Positions 8,232 through 17,138 of a stretch of DNA of 64,000 nt are shown piece after piece (positions within the stretch are counted from its first letter, which is position 1; each line of letters starts with the position of its first letter). This DNA is from Maridesulfovibrio frigidus DSM 17176. GTDB taxonomy: Bacteria; Desulfobacterota; Desulfovibrionia; Desulfovibrionales; Desulfovibrionaceae. Where the stretch lies: contig NZ_JONL01000007.1 in assembly GCF_000711735.1 (NCBI RefSeq), positions 1 to 64,000 on the forward strand, given 5' to 3'. Position numbers and translations under genes: made by a program. The notes under the pieces are model-generated. The model did no database searches, had not been told where the DNA came from, and was given only the letters and a program-made list of their open reading frames with translations.

Positions 8232-9449
8232 TTAATCATATCTCATTGCGTCGATGGGATTGAGTCTAGAAGCTTTTTGTGCTGGGTAATAACCGAAAAA
8301 TACCCCGATAATCACTGTAAAGAGGACACTGGAGACTATCATAAATGGGTCGAACAGCGCATGGATACCCAAAGTAGAACCAAGTCCAATGGCAATGCCT
8401 AAGCCTGTTAAAATACCGATAATACCACCTAAGAGACTGAGGATCACCGCTTCGAGAAGAAATTGTGTCAATATATCTGAACTTCGTGCACCTATCGCGA
8501 GAAGGATGCCAATTTCACGGGTTCTCTCGGTGACAGAAACCAGCATAATATTCATGACACCGATACCCCCGACTAAAAGTGAAACACCGGCGACGGCACT
8601 GAGCAGGATGGTCAGGGTACTTGTCACCTGAGTGGCCATGCTAACAATTTCCGTTTGGTTGCGTATTTCAAAATCATCTTCATCATCTGAACTGAGCCTA
8701 TGAGTCTTACGAAGAACACTTTCAATTTCAGACTGAGCCAAATCAAGGGATGACTCGGAAACAGCACTGGCCATAATATCATGAACGGTTTCGCCATCAC
8801 TCATACGGTAAAGGGCGGTTGTGGATGGGACAAATATTATATCATCCTGATCATTTCCCATGGCTGATTGGCCTTTTTCAGAAAGAACTCCGACAACATC
8901 AAAAGGAATGGCTCCGATCCTAATTCGCGTCCCAACCGGATTCTGACCGGAAAAGAGCTCATCCACAACGGTTTGTCCTAGAACCGCAACCTTGGCTTTA
9001 ACTTTTATATCTCTGGAAGTAAAAAAAGAACCTAAGGCTACTTCATAATTGCGAATAGTAGGGTAACTGACATCCACTCCCTCAATGGTTGTGCTCCAAT
9101 TTTCACTCCCGGCAATAACCTGTCCTGAAACCCTTATAACAGGAGAAACATTGCCGACATTTGGAGCAAAATTAGAGATAGCCACAATATCATCCATACT
9201 CAGACAGCTTCGGCTACCGGCCCCGCCTTTTACTCCATGAGACATGGTGCTGCCCGGCTTAACCATAATTAGATTTGTGCCTAGGCTGGATATCTTCTCC
9301 TTGATGTCTGCCTGAGATCCCTTGCCTAAGGCGACCAGAGAAATCACCGACGCAAGTCCGATAATAATTCCCAGCATGGTGAGCAGACTTCTCATTCTGT
9401 TTCGAGAAATGCTTCTAAATGCAACAATTATAAATTGTCTTAATCTCAT
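8232..9449 (-). CDS. MacB-type ABC transporter permease
   Basis: 405 residues. The N-terminal membrane helix with the start MRLRQFIIVAFRSISRNRMRS, the large periplasmic MacB core domain (about 45-270) and the C-terminal FtsX domain with three helices and ERTREIGILLAIGA are all typical of the MacB/LolC family when permease and ATPase are separate chains. It couples ATP use in the cytoplasm to periplasmic motion rather than moving substrate through the membrane. It starts 17 bases after the ATPase gene ends, so the two are co-translated. Confidence 0.9.
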   Translation of the reverse strand: MRLRQFIIVAFRSISRNRMRSLLTMLGIIIGLASVISLVALGKGSQADIKEKISSLGTNLIMVKPGSTMSHGVKGGAGSRSCLSMDDIVAISNFAPNVGNVSPVIRVSGQVIAGSENWSTTIEGVDVSYPTIRNYEVALGSFFTSRDIKVKAKVAVLGQTVVDELFSGQNPVGTRIRIGAIPFDVVGVLSEKGQSAMGNDQDDIIFVPSTTALYRMSDGETVHDIMASAVSESSLDLAQSEIESVLRKTHRLSSDDEDDFEIRNQTEIVSMATQVTSTLTILLSAVAGVSLLVGGIGVMNIMLVSVTERTREIGILLAIGARSSDILTQFLLEAVILSLLGGIIGILTGLGIAIGLGSTLGIHALFDPFMIVSSVLFTVIIGVFFGYYPAQKASRLNPIDAMRYD

Positions 9450-9466
9450 AGAGGATGTTTCCGTTT

Positions 9467-10186
9467 CTAAAGGATTTCATTATGCTGGGCACAACGCCTA
9501 TTGGGAATCTTGTATTTATTTATTATGCGTCCGTCCCTGAATTCCACAATACGCTTTGCATGTTCAGCAACTTCCATTTCATGGGTGACAATAATAATTG
9601 TGATGCCATTTGCATTAAGCTTTTGAAAAAGAGAGAGGATCTCTTCAGTTGTCCGGCTGTCTAAATTTCCTGTAGGTTCATCAGCCAGAATAATTGCAGG
9701 CTGAGTCACCAAGGCTCTGGCAATAGCTACGCGTTGCTGCTGCCCACCCGAAAGCTGGTTGGGTTCATGATGCATCCTGTCTGCGAGACCAACCATTTCA
9801 AGAGCTTTTTCCGCCATTATAACCGGATCATATTTTCGATCTCCCCTCCTGTAGATTAGTGGCAGTTGCACATTTTCCAGCGCGCTTGTTTTCGGAAGAA
9901 GATTGAAGCCCTGAAACACAAATCCGATTCTCTTATTGCGAATGTCAGCCAGAGCATTTTTATCAAGTTGTCCTACAGGAACTCCTTCCAGCAAATACTC
10001 CCCCTGATCAGCCTTATCCAGACAACCTAAAATATTCATTAGGGTAGACTTACCAGACCCTGAAGTTCCAATTATCGCGACGAAATCACCTCTTGGGATA
10101 GTGAGAGTAATACTGTCTAGTGCCCGGACAGTTTCTCCGCCAAGGTGAAATGTTTTTGTAATTTCTTTGAGCTGGATTAATTCCAT
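9467..10186 (-). CDS. MacB/LolD-type ABC transporter ATP-binding protein
   Basis: 239 residues from the ATG at 10186, which has AAGGA at a good distance; an upstream in-frame TTG at 10207 is a poor alternative. Walker A GTSGSGKST, signature LSGGQQQRVAIARAL, Walker B ILADEPTGNLD and the H-loop VTHE are all intact. The 'GNLDS' form after Walker B is typical of the MacB/LolD/FtsE group. It powers the MacB-like permease encoded next. Confidence 0.93.
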   Translation of the reverse strand: MELIQLKEITKTFHLGGETVRALDSITLTIPRGDFVAIIGTSGSGKSTLMNILGCLDKADQGEYLLEGVPVGQLDKNALADIRNKRIGFVFQGFNLLPKTSALENVQLPLIYRRGDRKYDPVIMAEKALEMVGLADRMHHEPNQLSGGQQQRVAIARALVTQPAIILADEPTGNLDSRTTEEILSLFQKLNANGITIIIVTHEMEVAEHAKRIVEFRDGRIINKYKIPNRRCAQHNEIL

Positions 10187-10212
10187 TTTAAATTCCTTAA
10201 AAATCAACAGGA

Positions 10213-11415
10213 TTACATTCTCGGGCCGCCCTTTGGTCCGCTGGGTAAAATCTTTGATAAAAACCCCTGAGAACTTTCTACTTTATTAGCATTCTTCCCA
10301 ATAATTACAGACTCACCAGCTGTTAGCTCAGTATCTTTTATCACTGTGCCCGTATTCGTAGTCATACCTAGGCTGACTGGAACCCGTTTAGGAATTCCCT
10401 TTTCAAGAATATAGATTCCGGTGGTTTCTGTTTTGTCATGAATGTCAAGTTTGAAATATAAGGCAGCGTTCGGTACCACCAGTTCATTTTCAACTTTTTC
10501 GACACAAAAATCAGCAGTAGCAGTCATTCCCGGTAGAAGCCGACCTTCTTTATTTGGTGCATCCACAATTACGGTATATGTAACAACATCGGAAGTTTCG
10601 GTAGGGTTCAGCTGAATCTGGCTCACTGTTCCGCAGAAAATTGTGTCGGGATAAGATTGAACAGAGAATTTAACCTGCTGTCCCTTTTTAACTATTCCAA
10701 CATCGCTTTCATCCACATTAGCTTCAATCTCCATGTCTGATAGATCTTCAGCAATAATAAAAAGAGTAGGAGTGCTGTAGCTAGCCGCTACGGTCTGGCC
10801 TACGTCGATGTTCCGTTCGAGAATAACGCCGTCAATGGGAGACTTGATCTGTGCATTTTCAAGATTTGTCTCGGCACTTTTTACAGCGGCCTTTGCGGAT
10901 AGGATCTGCGCCTTTGCAATATCTTTTTCCGTCTCATATACAAGCAGTTCGTGAGTTGAGAGATGTCCCTCTTTGTATAAAGGTTTATTCCTTTCATAGT
11001 CTGCTGCGGCCTGTTTATAGAGAGCACTAGCACTGAGAACAGAAGCTCTAGCTATTTCCACAGCAGCTTTGAACAGGTCCAGATCAAGTTCAGCCAGAAT
11101 CTGCCCCTCTTTCACCTGATCATTATAATCGACCAATACTTTTTTTATTGTGCCGGAGACTTGCGTTCCGACCTCAACAGTTCCAACTGCAGCAATAGTT
11201 CCGGTACAGGAAATCGTATTTTCCATGTCGCATCTTTTGATTTTTTCCAGCCGATAAATAGGAGCTTCAGAATGATCCAGAGGAGAAGATTCAACCCAAT
11301 TATTCTGTGCATATTGGACTAGAAAAAGAACACCTCCAACCATGAGTAAAATTTTTAAAAGATTCACACCGCTTTTTAGCGTTTTCATCACAATCATTTT
11401 TCGTGTAGATGGCAT
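10213..11415 (-). CDS. MacA-like periplasmic adaptor (HlyD/RND family)
   Basis: 400 residues. One N-terminal membrane anchor (LLKILLMVGGVLFLVQY) is followed by a barrel-sandwich domain (GTVEVGTQVSGTIKKVLVDYND), an alpha-hairpin, the second lipoyl half (IKSPIDGVILERNIDVGQTV) and beta-barrel domains. This is the periplasmic adaptor of a MacAB-TolC-like pump that exports antibiotics, peptides or siderophore-like compounds in other bacteria; the substrate here is unknown. AAGG lies about ten bases before the start. Confidence 0.9.
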   Translation of the reverse strand: MPSTRKMIVMKTLKSGVNLLKILLMVGGVLFLVQYAQNNWVESSPLDHSEAPIYRLEKIKRCDMENTISCTGTIAAVGTVEVGTQVSGTIKKVLVDYNDQVKEGQILAELDLDLFKAAVEIARASVLSASALYKQAAADYERNKPLYKEGHLSTHELLVYETEKDIAKAQILSAKAAVKSAETNLENAQIKSPIDGVILERNIDVGQTVAASYSTPTLFIIAEDLSDMEIEANVDESDVGIVKKGQQVKFSVQSYPDTIFCGTVSQIQLNPTETSDVVTYTVIVDAPNKEGRLLPGMTATADFCVEKVENELVVPNAALYFKLDIHDKTETTGIYILEKGIPKRVPVSLGMTTNTGTVIKDTELTAGESVIIGKNANKVESSQGFLSKILPSGPKGGPRM

Positions 11416-11455
11416 AATTACAAAACCTTATATGACCGTTTGTTTGAACAAAAAA

Positions 11456-11512
11456 TCAATGTTCATTTATATCTAGAAATCCGTCATGGTTCCTGTCAAA
11501 ACTACCAAAGCG
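11456..11512 (-). pseudogene. EF-hand coding stretch just past the stop of the Cys-rich protein, in another frame
   Basis: Directly beyond the stop of the Cys-rich gene, shifted by one base, the sequence encodes FDRNHDGFLDINEH before a TGA. This is a near-perfect calcium EF-hand loop (Asp, Asn, Asp, Gly, Leu, Asp, Glu at the expected places). It has no credible start of its own. It is most simply the original C-terminus of the upstream gene, cut off by a frameshift near 11500-11525, or reached by programmed frameshifting. Confidence 0.6.
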
Positions 11513-11921
11513 ATGCTTCCTTTTCAGAAGAGTTTTCAAAATAAGCTGCATTGCATGCATCGCGGCAATAACGCCGGTCTCCGCAAGCCAATTCATCTGA
11601 TCCATCACAATATTCCTTGCAGGCCTGCTCATTTGCGGCTTTAAGTGCAACGGAGTAATCTCCATCAGGGCCGAGTGTCGATGGAACTTTCATGTCCATT
11701 GTCCTGTAGTTCAGGCGAAAGTCAGTTTTGGTACATGCCTGCCGACACTGACGGCGGGTAGCGGCATCGACCTCAAGACAATCGCAACAATCCTTACACT
11801 GACTTTCATTGCCCGTAAGAGTTATGCAGTCTTTAATGCTTAGTTCTTCAGCAAATGCACTGAGTTGATAAGAATTTATCGATAAAAGTGTAGCAACAAT
11901 TATGAATGCCAGTTTTTCCAT
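11502..11921 (-). CDS. Cys-rich secreted protein at the head of the efflux operon
   Basis: 139 residues with a signal peptide (LAFIIVATLLSINSYQLSAFA) and twelve cysteines in the mature part, in clusters such as CKDCCDC and CRQAC...CRDAC. Such spacing suggests metal binding or disulfide bridges in the periplasm; the family is not recognised. It is 86 bases upstream of the MacA-like gene on the same strand and divergent from the two-component system. That context suggests it belongs to the efflux/stress response. The end of the gene looks truncated, because an EF-hand loop continues in the next frame after its stop. Confidence 0.7.
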   Translation of the reverse strand: MEKLAFIIVATLLSINSYQLSAFAEELSIKDCITLTGNESQCKDCCDCLEVDAATRRQCRQACTKTDFRLNYRTMDMKVPSTLGPDGDYSVALKAANEQACKEYCDGSDELACGDRRYCRDACNAAYFENSSEKEASLW

Positions 11922-12086
11922 ATGACCATTTCCTTAATGAAAAGTTTCTGTACTCAGCTGCGATAAGCTTGAAGGTAGAAAAGAACCCTAGAAAATGAAT
12001 GACACATGAATAAAAAATATTTTTTTATTCATTTTCTATTAATATTTGTGAAAGATACTGCCTTCACTAAATGTCAGGGAGGTAAA

Positions 12087-12755
12087 ATGAAAATTCTTAT
12101 TGTCGATGATGATCGAAAACTATGCGATGTGCTGAAACGTGGTCTGAAAGAGAATGCATATGTTGTTGATTGTGCTTATGATGGAAAAGAAGGTGAGTGT
12201 TACGCGGATACACATTCCTACGATTTGATTATCTTAGATGTTATGCTGCCAAGCAAAGACGGCTTGGCAATTTGCAAAGATCTTCGAAGAAAGAACATCA
12301 CCACTCCCATTCTCATGTTGACCGCCCGGGACACTGTTGAAGATAGGGTCAGAGGGCTTGATACCGGAGCGGATGATTATCTCACCAAACCATTTGCGTT
12401 TGCTGAGCTTTTAGCTCGTGCACGAGCTCTTTTAAGACGTGATAACCCCTCAAAATCGTCTAAATTGTCTGTAGGAGAATTGCTTCTCGATACAAAGAGT
12501 CGTGAGGTTCACTGGAAAAGTGAACCTATCGAACTGACGACAAAGGAATATGTCATTTTGGAATATCTAATGCGCAATCCAAATGCGGTCGTAACCCGTA
12601 CCATGATTGAATCTCATGCCTGGGATTATGATTTGGACAGCATCTCAAATTTGGTGGATGTCTATATTCGAAGGATAAGACAGAAAATAGACCCTGAGCA
12701 GGGTAAACAAATTATTCAGACCGTTAGAGGTGCTGGATATAGAATGAAGTCGTAA
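12087..12755 (+). CDS. OmpR/CusR-family response regulator
   Basis: 222 residues from the ATG at 12087, preceded by GGGAGGT; an earlier in-frame ATG at 12006 adds an unlikely hydrophobic leader. The receiver domain has the acidic pair Asp7-Asp8, the phospho-acceptor Asp51 (IILDVMLP) and the Lys of the LTKPFAF motif. The C-terminal winged helix of the OmpR type follows (LTTKEYVILEYLMRNP...VDVYIRRIRQKID). It most resembles CusR/CopR/QseB regulators. It overlaps the kinase start (TAATG) and lies divergent to the Cys-rich/MacAB operon, its likely target. Confidence 0.92.
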   Translation: MKILIVDDDRKLCDVLKRGLKENAYVVDCAYDGKEGECYADTHSYDLIILDVMLPSKDGLAICKDLRRKNITTPILMLTARDTVEDRVRGLDTGADDYLTKPFAFAELLARARALLRRDNPSKSSKLSVGELLLDTKSREVHWKSEPIELTTKEYVILEYLMRNPNAVVTRTMIESHAWDYDLDSISNLVDVYIRRIRQKIDPEQGKQIIQTVRGAGYRMKS

Positions 12756-14230
12756 TGAATTTAATAAATACCATAAGGTTTAAATTTACTCTCTGGTACC
12801 TATCTATCCTCAGTGTTCTTTTAATTCTTTTAGGATGCGGGATTTATTTTACACTTTCAGGAACATTGCACAGTAATTTTGATGATTCACTGAGAGTGAG
12901 AGGGAAGCAACTAGCAGAATTCAAGGATCTCATTCCAATTATTGCCTCCGGAACATTTGAGGAAGAGGCCGGAGAGCTTGTCGCTATCTATTTTTACACA
13001 AACGGCAAATTGACCCATATATCTCACAAGGGACATGGAATCCCTATAAGTAACTCTCTGATTAATCAGGCTCTTTCCGGTGAAAACGTTTTTTCAACGG
13101 AATCTCGCCTAAAGGGCGAAAAAATGAGGGTATTCGCAACTCATTATATTCCAGATAATCCAATTATCCAATTGAAGCGGTTTGTCGAAAAAATGAATGG
13201 GCTTCATCCTAAAGATGGAAAACATCCCGAAAAATCCATTTTTAACACGAATCAAGCCGTGGAAATTAAATCAGCTGTTCTGGTAATAGCCAGACCCACA
13301 AAGGACATTAATCTAGCTATTGATCAACTATTGCGCATACTCCTTACGGCCATTCCGCTTACAATTGCTTTTTCTGGTTTTGGAGGTGTTTTCCTTACAC
13401 GAAAAGCATTTAATCCCGTTAAAGAAATCACCAAAACAGCTCAGGAAATAGGAGAACACGATTTAAGCCAGAGAATCAAGATTAAGACAAAGGATGAGCT
13501 GGGTGAGCTTTCTACTGTACTAAATAAAATGATAGACAGGATAGAACGAGCATTTCAACGTCAAACAGAATTTACTGCTGATGCTTCGCATGAACTTAGA
13601 GCTCCTCTTGCCGTTATTCAAGCCGAGGCTACACTTACTCTGGAAAAAGAAAGAGACGCCGAAACATACCAAAAAGCCCTTGAAATAATTGCTCAAGAAT
13701 CGAATGAAATGTCCGTAGTTATCAGCCAGCTGTTAACTCTTGCCAGAGCAGATGCAGGCAAGGAGCACCTTGAATTAAAATCGATTGATATGGCTGAATT
13801 TATCAGTACAGTATGTGATGATATTTCCATTCTTTGCCGAGAAAAAGGGTTGATTCTGAAGCTATGTTCTTTAGACAAAGTGTTTGTTTATGGAGAAAAA
13901 TCCAGTCTAAGAAGATTGTTGGTTAATATACTGAGCAATGCCATTAGATATACGCCTACATGTGGAGTCATATATGTTAGTCTAGAGCAGGTTGAAAATT
14001 CAGCAGTGATCACAATAAGGGATACCGGCATCGGAATTCCCAACGAAGAACTTCCACATATTTTCAAACGATTTTATCGAGTTGATAGAGCGCGGTCCAG
14101 AAAGACAAGAGGAAGTGGCTTGGGATTATCTATTTGCGAACAAATTGTTGATGCTCATAAGGGAAAAATTGAAGTTGAAAGCTGTATAGGAATAGGGAGT
14201 GTCTTCTATGTTAAAATTCCTATTGCATGA
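12755..14230 (+). CDS. CusS/QseC-like sensor histidine kinase
   Basis: 491 residues. Two membrane segments (about 10-33 and 190-215) bracket a periplasmic sensor of about 155 residues. HAMP follows (KEITKTAQEIGEHDLSQRI), then the H-box with His279 (ASHELRAPL), the N-box (LLVNILSNAIRYT) and the G-boxes (DTGIGIP, GSGLGLSIC). The H-box carries Ala where Thr is more common. The partner regulator is encoded just upstream with overlapping stop and start. The signal is unknown; metal or envelope stress is plausible from the family and the neighbouring pump. Confidence 0.92.
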   Translation: MNLINTIRFKFTLWYLSILSVLLILLGCGIYFTLSGTLHSNFDDSLRVRGKQLAEFKDLIPIIASGTFEEEAGELVAIYFYTNGKLTHISHKGHGIPISNSLINQALSGENVFSTESRLKGEKMRVFATHYIPDNPIIQLKRFVEKMNGLHPKDGKHPEKSIFNTNQAVEIKSAVLVIARPTKDINLAIDQLLRILLTAIPLTIAFSGFGGVFLTRKAFNPVKEITKTAQEIGEHDLSQRIKIKTKDELGELSTVLNKMIDRIERAFQRQTEFTADASHELRAPLAVIQAEATLTLEKERDAETYQKALEIIAQESNEMSVVISQLLTLARADAGKEHLELKSIDMAEFISTVCDDISILCREKGLILKLCSLDKVFVYGEKSSLRRLLVNILSNAIRYTPTCGVIYVSLEQVENSAVITIRDTGIGIPNEELPHIFKRFYRVDRARSRKTRGSGLGLSICEQIVDAHKGKIEVESCIGIGSVFYVKIPIA

Positions 14231-14464
14231 GGTGTTTGTATTTGGAATCTGATTAATAAATTTCATAAAAAATAATCAAAAAAATAATCTTCGCCTTAAT
14301 AAAAACGGATTTAATTGTAGTGGTTCATGCTTGATCTGACAGCCAGCCTTTTTGATGGAGCTGTAATTCCTAGTTTAGTTTAAACTTTGGACCTTCTCAT
14401 CCCAATCTGCTGAAGGTGTTTTTTCTTAACCCTTTGCATTAACTTTTTCATTGCCTGAATAACA

Positions 14465-14706
14465 TTTCCTACAGCACAAGGTGGACTATGTGGAATAGGC
14501 CACCTGTTTCCAGAAGCCCCGCGTCTTGACCAAGAAATGACAAAATTTTTAGAATGGTTCGAGCGCTACATGAATACATCCAAATATGCCAAGCTGGCAA
14601 AATGCTCTACAGATACAGCTCTCCGCGATATCAAAGATTAAAAGGATCGTGGAATTTTGAACAGAATGCTAGCGGCGGGCATAGTACGCATTATTATGTC
14701 AGTATT
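14465..14706 (+). pseudogene. Remnant of a Fic-family (DUF4172-type) protein
   Basis: From 14480 one frame reads GGLCGIGHLFPEAPRLDQEM and then TKFLEWFERYMNTSKYAKLA, continuing KCSTDTALRDIKD, a stop at 14639-14641, KDRGILNR, then after a one-base shift AGGHSTHYYV. From memory this matches two parts of Fic proteins: the segment before the Fic core (FEAP...EMTAFLDWFN) and the C-terminal winged helix (TSKWAKLAKCSQDTALRDI...ERGIL...GGRSTSY). The catalytic HPFxxGNGR region between them is missing. So the gene has an internal deletion, an in-frame stop and a frameshift. The rest of the 14231-14909 gap shows no gene I can support. Confidence 0.65.
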
Positions 14707-14708
14707 CC

Positions 14709-14738
14709 GGGATATCGGGATATCGGGATATCGGGATA
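14709..14738. repeat. Tandem repeat of GGGATATC, 3.75 copies
   Basis: Three full and one partial copy of the 8-base unit follow the Fic remnant. Each unit contains the palindrome GATATC, so the array can also fold back on itself. Confidence 0.85.
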
Positions 14739-14909
14739 ACTGAATAGTCCTGAGTAATCCTGTAGGGACAGTATAATAGGAAAATTTAGCTGTAGGGAGA
14801 AGCTCTCGGTTAACGCCGCTTATCCTTTATGCAAAGTTTATTGAAGTTGCACTTGCGAGTTGATTACAGGATCGTTAGAATGATTAAACAAAAGGTGACT
14901 GTATAAATA

Positions 14910-15965
14910 ATGAAGAAAAAAACAGGTGTTATTATGAGTGTTATGCAAAAATTGCATAAGTTGGTTCCGACTAGTGGTAAGGTGTTGGCTTTCTTTATTC
15001 CTTTGCTATTGTGGGGTATTTGGTGGGCCGTTTCGGGCATTGGTTATATGTTCTCCACTACTGAGTGGCCTGAAATATCCGTCCCTGTTTATTCGGAGAT
15101 AGTAGAGGTTAAGGCTCATCCTGCCTTCAATAACCCAGATGCTTCTGCTTCGAGCAAGGAAGAGCTTGAGACTATGAAGGGCCGGGTTCTTGCTCTGGCA
15201 ATTGTGTCCCGGTTGGAAGCTGAGCTGGCTGATGGGTGGACCCCTCAGTATCTGTTTGTGACTCCAAAATCTCATTTCGATAATGCGGTCAATCGCAAGC
15301 TTGGAGTTCTCACAGCTACGACTCTTTTGCAGAAGTTTTTCTCTACTACCATGGCAAAGTACGGATCCATGGACCCTGAAAATCCGTGGATGCAAGAAGC
15401 TCGTGAACGAGACTTTACCTACGGTCCTCGGATATGGGGTTTCTTCGAGAGGTCTTCCTCTTCCGCGTATGATGATGGAGTGGCTAATGTCCACAAGTAC
15501 GCCGATAAGTTGATTAGCACGAAAGTGGCTGACAAGAAGAAGGGCGATTCCCGTGCTATTGTCAACATCAAGGCCAGCGAGATTTATGAGATGTTGACTT
15601 TCATCCTTTCCAAAAACTTTATTGACGTTCCGCTGGGTTGGCTATCTGCACCGGGAGAGACTCTGATGGGCTCCGAGTTGGATGATCGTGTTTACTTCGC
15701 GCAAGGCATGACGTTGGTTCTTCGTGATGTAATTACTGTGTTGAAAGAACTGTATCCTGAAAAAATTACCAATGTGGACAAGGGTGGAACTCAGAACCTT
15801 GAGGAGGCTATGGTCGCCATGAACAAGATCTGTACATTCAACCCTACGGTTGTCTTGAGAGGCAAAGAAGATTCCATGTTCGCTGACCACCGAGGAAAAA
15901 TGGCTCGCTATATGTTCACAGTGAGAGAGCGACTGCTCGACGTGGCCGAAACTATTCGAAGATAA
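14910..15965 (+). CDS. DUF2333-like inner-membrane protein
   Basis: 351 residues. One N-terminal membrane segment (VLAFFIPLLLWGIWWAV) is followed by a periplasmic domain of about 300 residues with no signal cleavage site. The pattern (GWTPQYLFVTPKSHFDN..., AREADF-like ARERDFTYGPRIWGFF) fits the DUF2333 family, whose function is unknown. A second in-frame ATG at 14934 is a possible start. The gene stands alone, between the decayed Fic region and a convergent iron importer, and ends at a good terminator. Confidence 0.7.
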   Translation: MKKKTGVIMSVMQKLHKLVPTSGKVLAFFIPLLLWGIWWAVSGIGYMFSTTEWPEISVPVYSEIVEVKAHPAFNNPDASASSKEELETMKGRVLALAIVSRLEAELADGWTPQYLFVTPKSHFDNAVNRKLGVLTATTLLQKFFSTTMAKYGSMDPENPWMQEARERDFTYGPRIWGFFERSSSSAYDDGVANVHKYADKLISTKVADKKKGDSRAIVNIKASEIYEMLTFILSKNFIDVPLGWLSAPGETLMGSELDDRVYFAQGMTLVLRDVITVLKELYPEKITNVDKGGTQNLEEAMVAMNKICTFNPTVVLRGKEDSMFADHRGKMARYMFTVRERLLDVAETIRR

Positions 15966-16013
15966 AGAAAGAAGATGCGGCGTTTCAGTTCCGCCCCAAG
16001 AACTTCTTAAATT

Positions 16014-16049
16014 AAGGGTTTACATCAAATACGATGTAAACCCTTTTTT
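16014..16049 (+). terminator. Rho-independent terminator
   Basis: 13-base perfect stem (AAGGGTTTACATC and its complement) with a six-base loop and a T run follows the DUF2333-like gene and precedes the convergent fbpC end; it may serve both. Confidence 0.85.
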
Positions 16050-16076
16050 ATTAACATGAACCGCATGACTGCTCTT

Positions 16077-17129
16077 TTAAAGACAGCTATCCGCCGGAAA
16101 TACAACCAGATCTTCTACTTCTTGAAATATTCCGATACGTTGACCTATTGCATGCTGGTGGTGGCTTGGCACAAGCGAGAGGATTTGTTCTCCACTGTCC
16201 AGTTCAAGTGTGTAGAGGATAGTAGGACCACGAAATGTCTTGGATATGATCTTAGCTCCGTATGGACTATCATCATGATGGACTACGTCTTCAGGTCTGA
16301 TTAGCAGGTTTACTTTTGAATTAGGACTGTACTCTTGTGGAAGTTCTCCGCTGAGCGTTCCAAGGGCGCATTCTACTGTGCTTTGGCTGGTAACCTCACC
16401 TTTAATGAACATTCCTTCCCCCACAAAACTTGCCACTACTGGATTCACAGGACGATGATAAACAGCGTGCGGAGTGTCCCATTGCTGCATGGTCCCGCTG
16501 GAAAGTATCCCAACTTTGTCCGCCATGGCAAAGGCTTCATTCTGGTTATGAGTTACCATCAGCGCTGTAATAGAGCGATCCTTAAGGATTTTCCTGATTT
16601 CTGTGGAAAGGGTTTCGCGCAGAGCTACATCAAGATTGGAAAAAGGTTCATCCATGAGCAAGAGCTTAGGTTCTGGAGCGAGTGCGCGTGCAAGAGCCAC
16701 ACGTTGCTGCTGTCCACCGGAAAGTTCGTGAGGATATTTATCCCCTTCTCCCAGTAGTTCAACCGTTTGGAGCAACTCTTCAATCCGGTTACTCTGTTCC
16801 TTTTTCGAAAGTGAATCTATTCCGAATGCAATATTTTCTTTCACTGTGAGATGAGGAAAGAGTGCGTAATCTTGAAAGACCATGCCGATACTGCGTTTTT
16901 CTGGTGGGACAGTTTTGTTTCCAGCAACTTTTCTGTCTGCGATTGAAATGGAACCGGCCGCTATATCTTCAAATCCGGCTATCGAGCGCAAAAGTGTTGT
17001 TTTGCCGCAGCCACTAGGGCCAAGTAGACAACCAATCTCTCCCTGTTCGAGGGTGAAACTGACATTTTTGACTGCATGAAAATTATCATAAAATTTATCT
17101 ATTTCGTTAACTTTAAGAAGTTCCGGCAT
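16077..17129 (-). CDS. fbpC: Ferric-iron ABC transporter ATP-binding protein
   Basis: 350 residues. Walker A GPSGCGKTT, Q-loop FQDYALFPHL, signature LSGGQQQRVALARAL, Walker B LLLMDEPFSNLD and H-loop VTHNQ are intact. A C-terminal TOBE-type regulatory domain (about 240-350) completes the FbpC/PotA size. It is the last gene of the fbpA-fbpB-fbpC operon and supplies ATP energy for uptake of Fe(III) from the periplasm. Confidence 0.93.
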   Translation of the reverse strand: MPELLKVNEIDKFYDNFHAVKNVSFTLEQGEIGCLLGPSGCGKTTLLRSIAGFEDIAAGSISIADRKVAGNKTVPPEKRSIGMVFQDYALFPHLTVKENIAFGIDSLSKKEQSNRIEELLQTVELLGEGDKYPHELSGGQQQRVALARALAPEPKLLLMDEPFSNLDVALRETLSTEIRKILKDRSITALMVTHNQNEAFAMADKVGILSSGTMQQWDTPHAVYHRPVNPVVASFVGEGMFIKGEVTSQSTVECALGTLSGELPQEYSPNSKVNLLIRPEDVVHHDDSPYGAKIISKTFRGPTILYTLELDSGEQILSLVPSHHQHAIGQRIGIFQEVEDLVVFPADSCL

Positions 17130-17138
17130 AGTAGCCTC

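Noticed and set aside
11456-11665. A separate 69-codon gene containing the EF-hand
   Set aside because: Its first two thirds are an out-of-frame reading of the Cys-rich gene; only the EF-hand end is meaningful.
14330-14470. Minus-strand frame reading AVGNVIQAMKKLMQRVKKK and ending in a stop near 14380
   Set aside because: No start codon and no recognised family; could be a remnant, but the evidence is too thin.
14554-14739. A 61-codon open frame in the gap before the DUF2333-like gene
   Set aside because: A different frame over the same bases matches Fic proteins, and this frame ends in the GGGATATC repeat; it is not a real gene.
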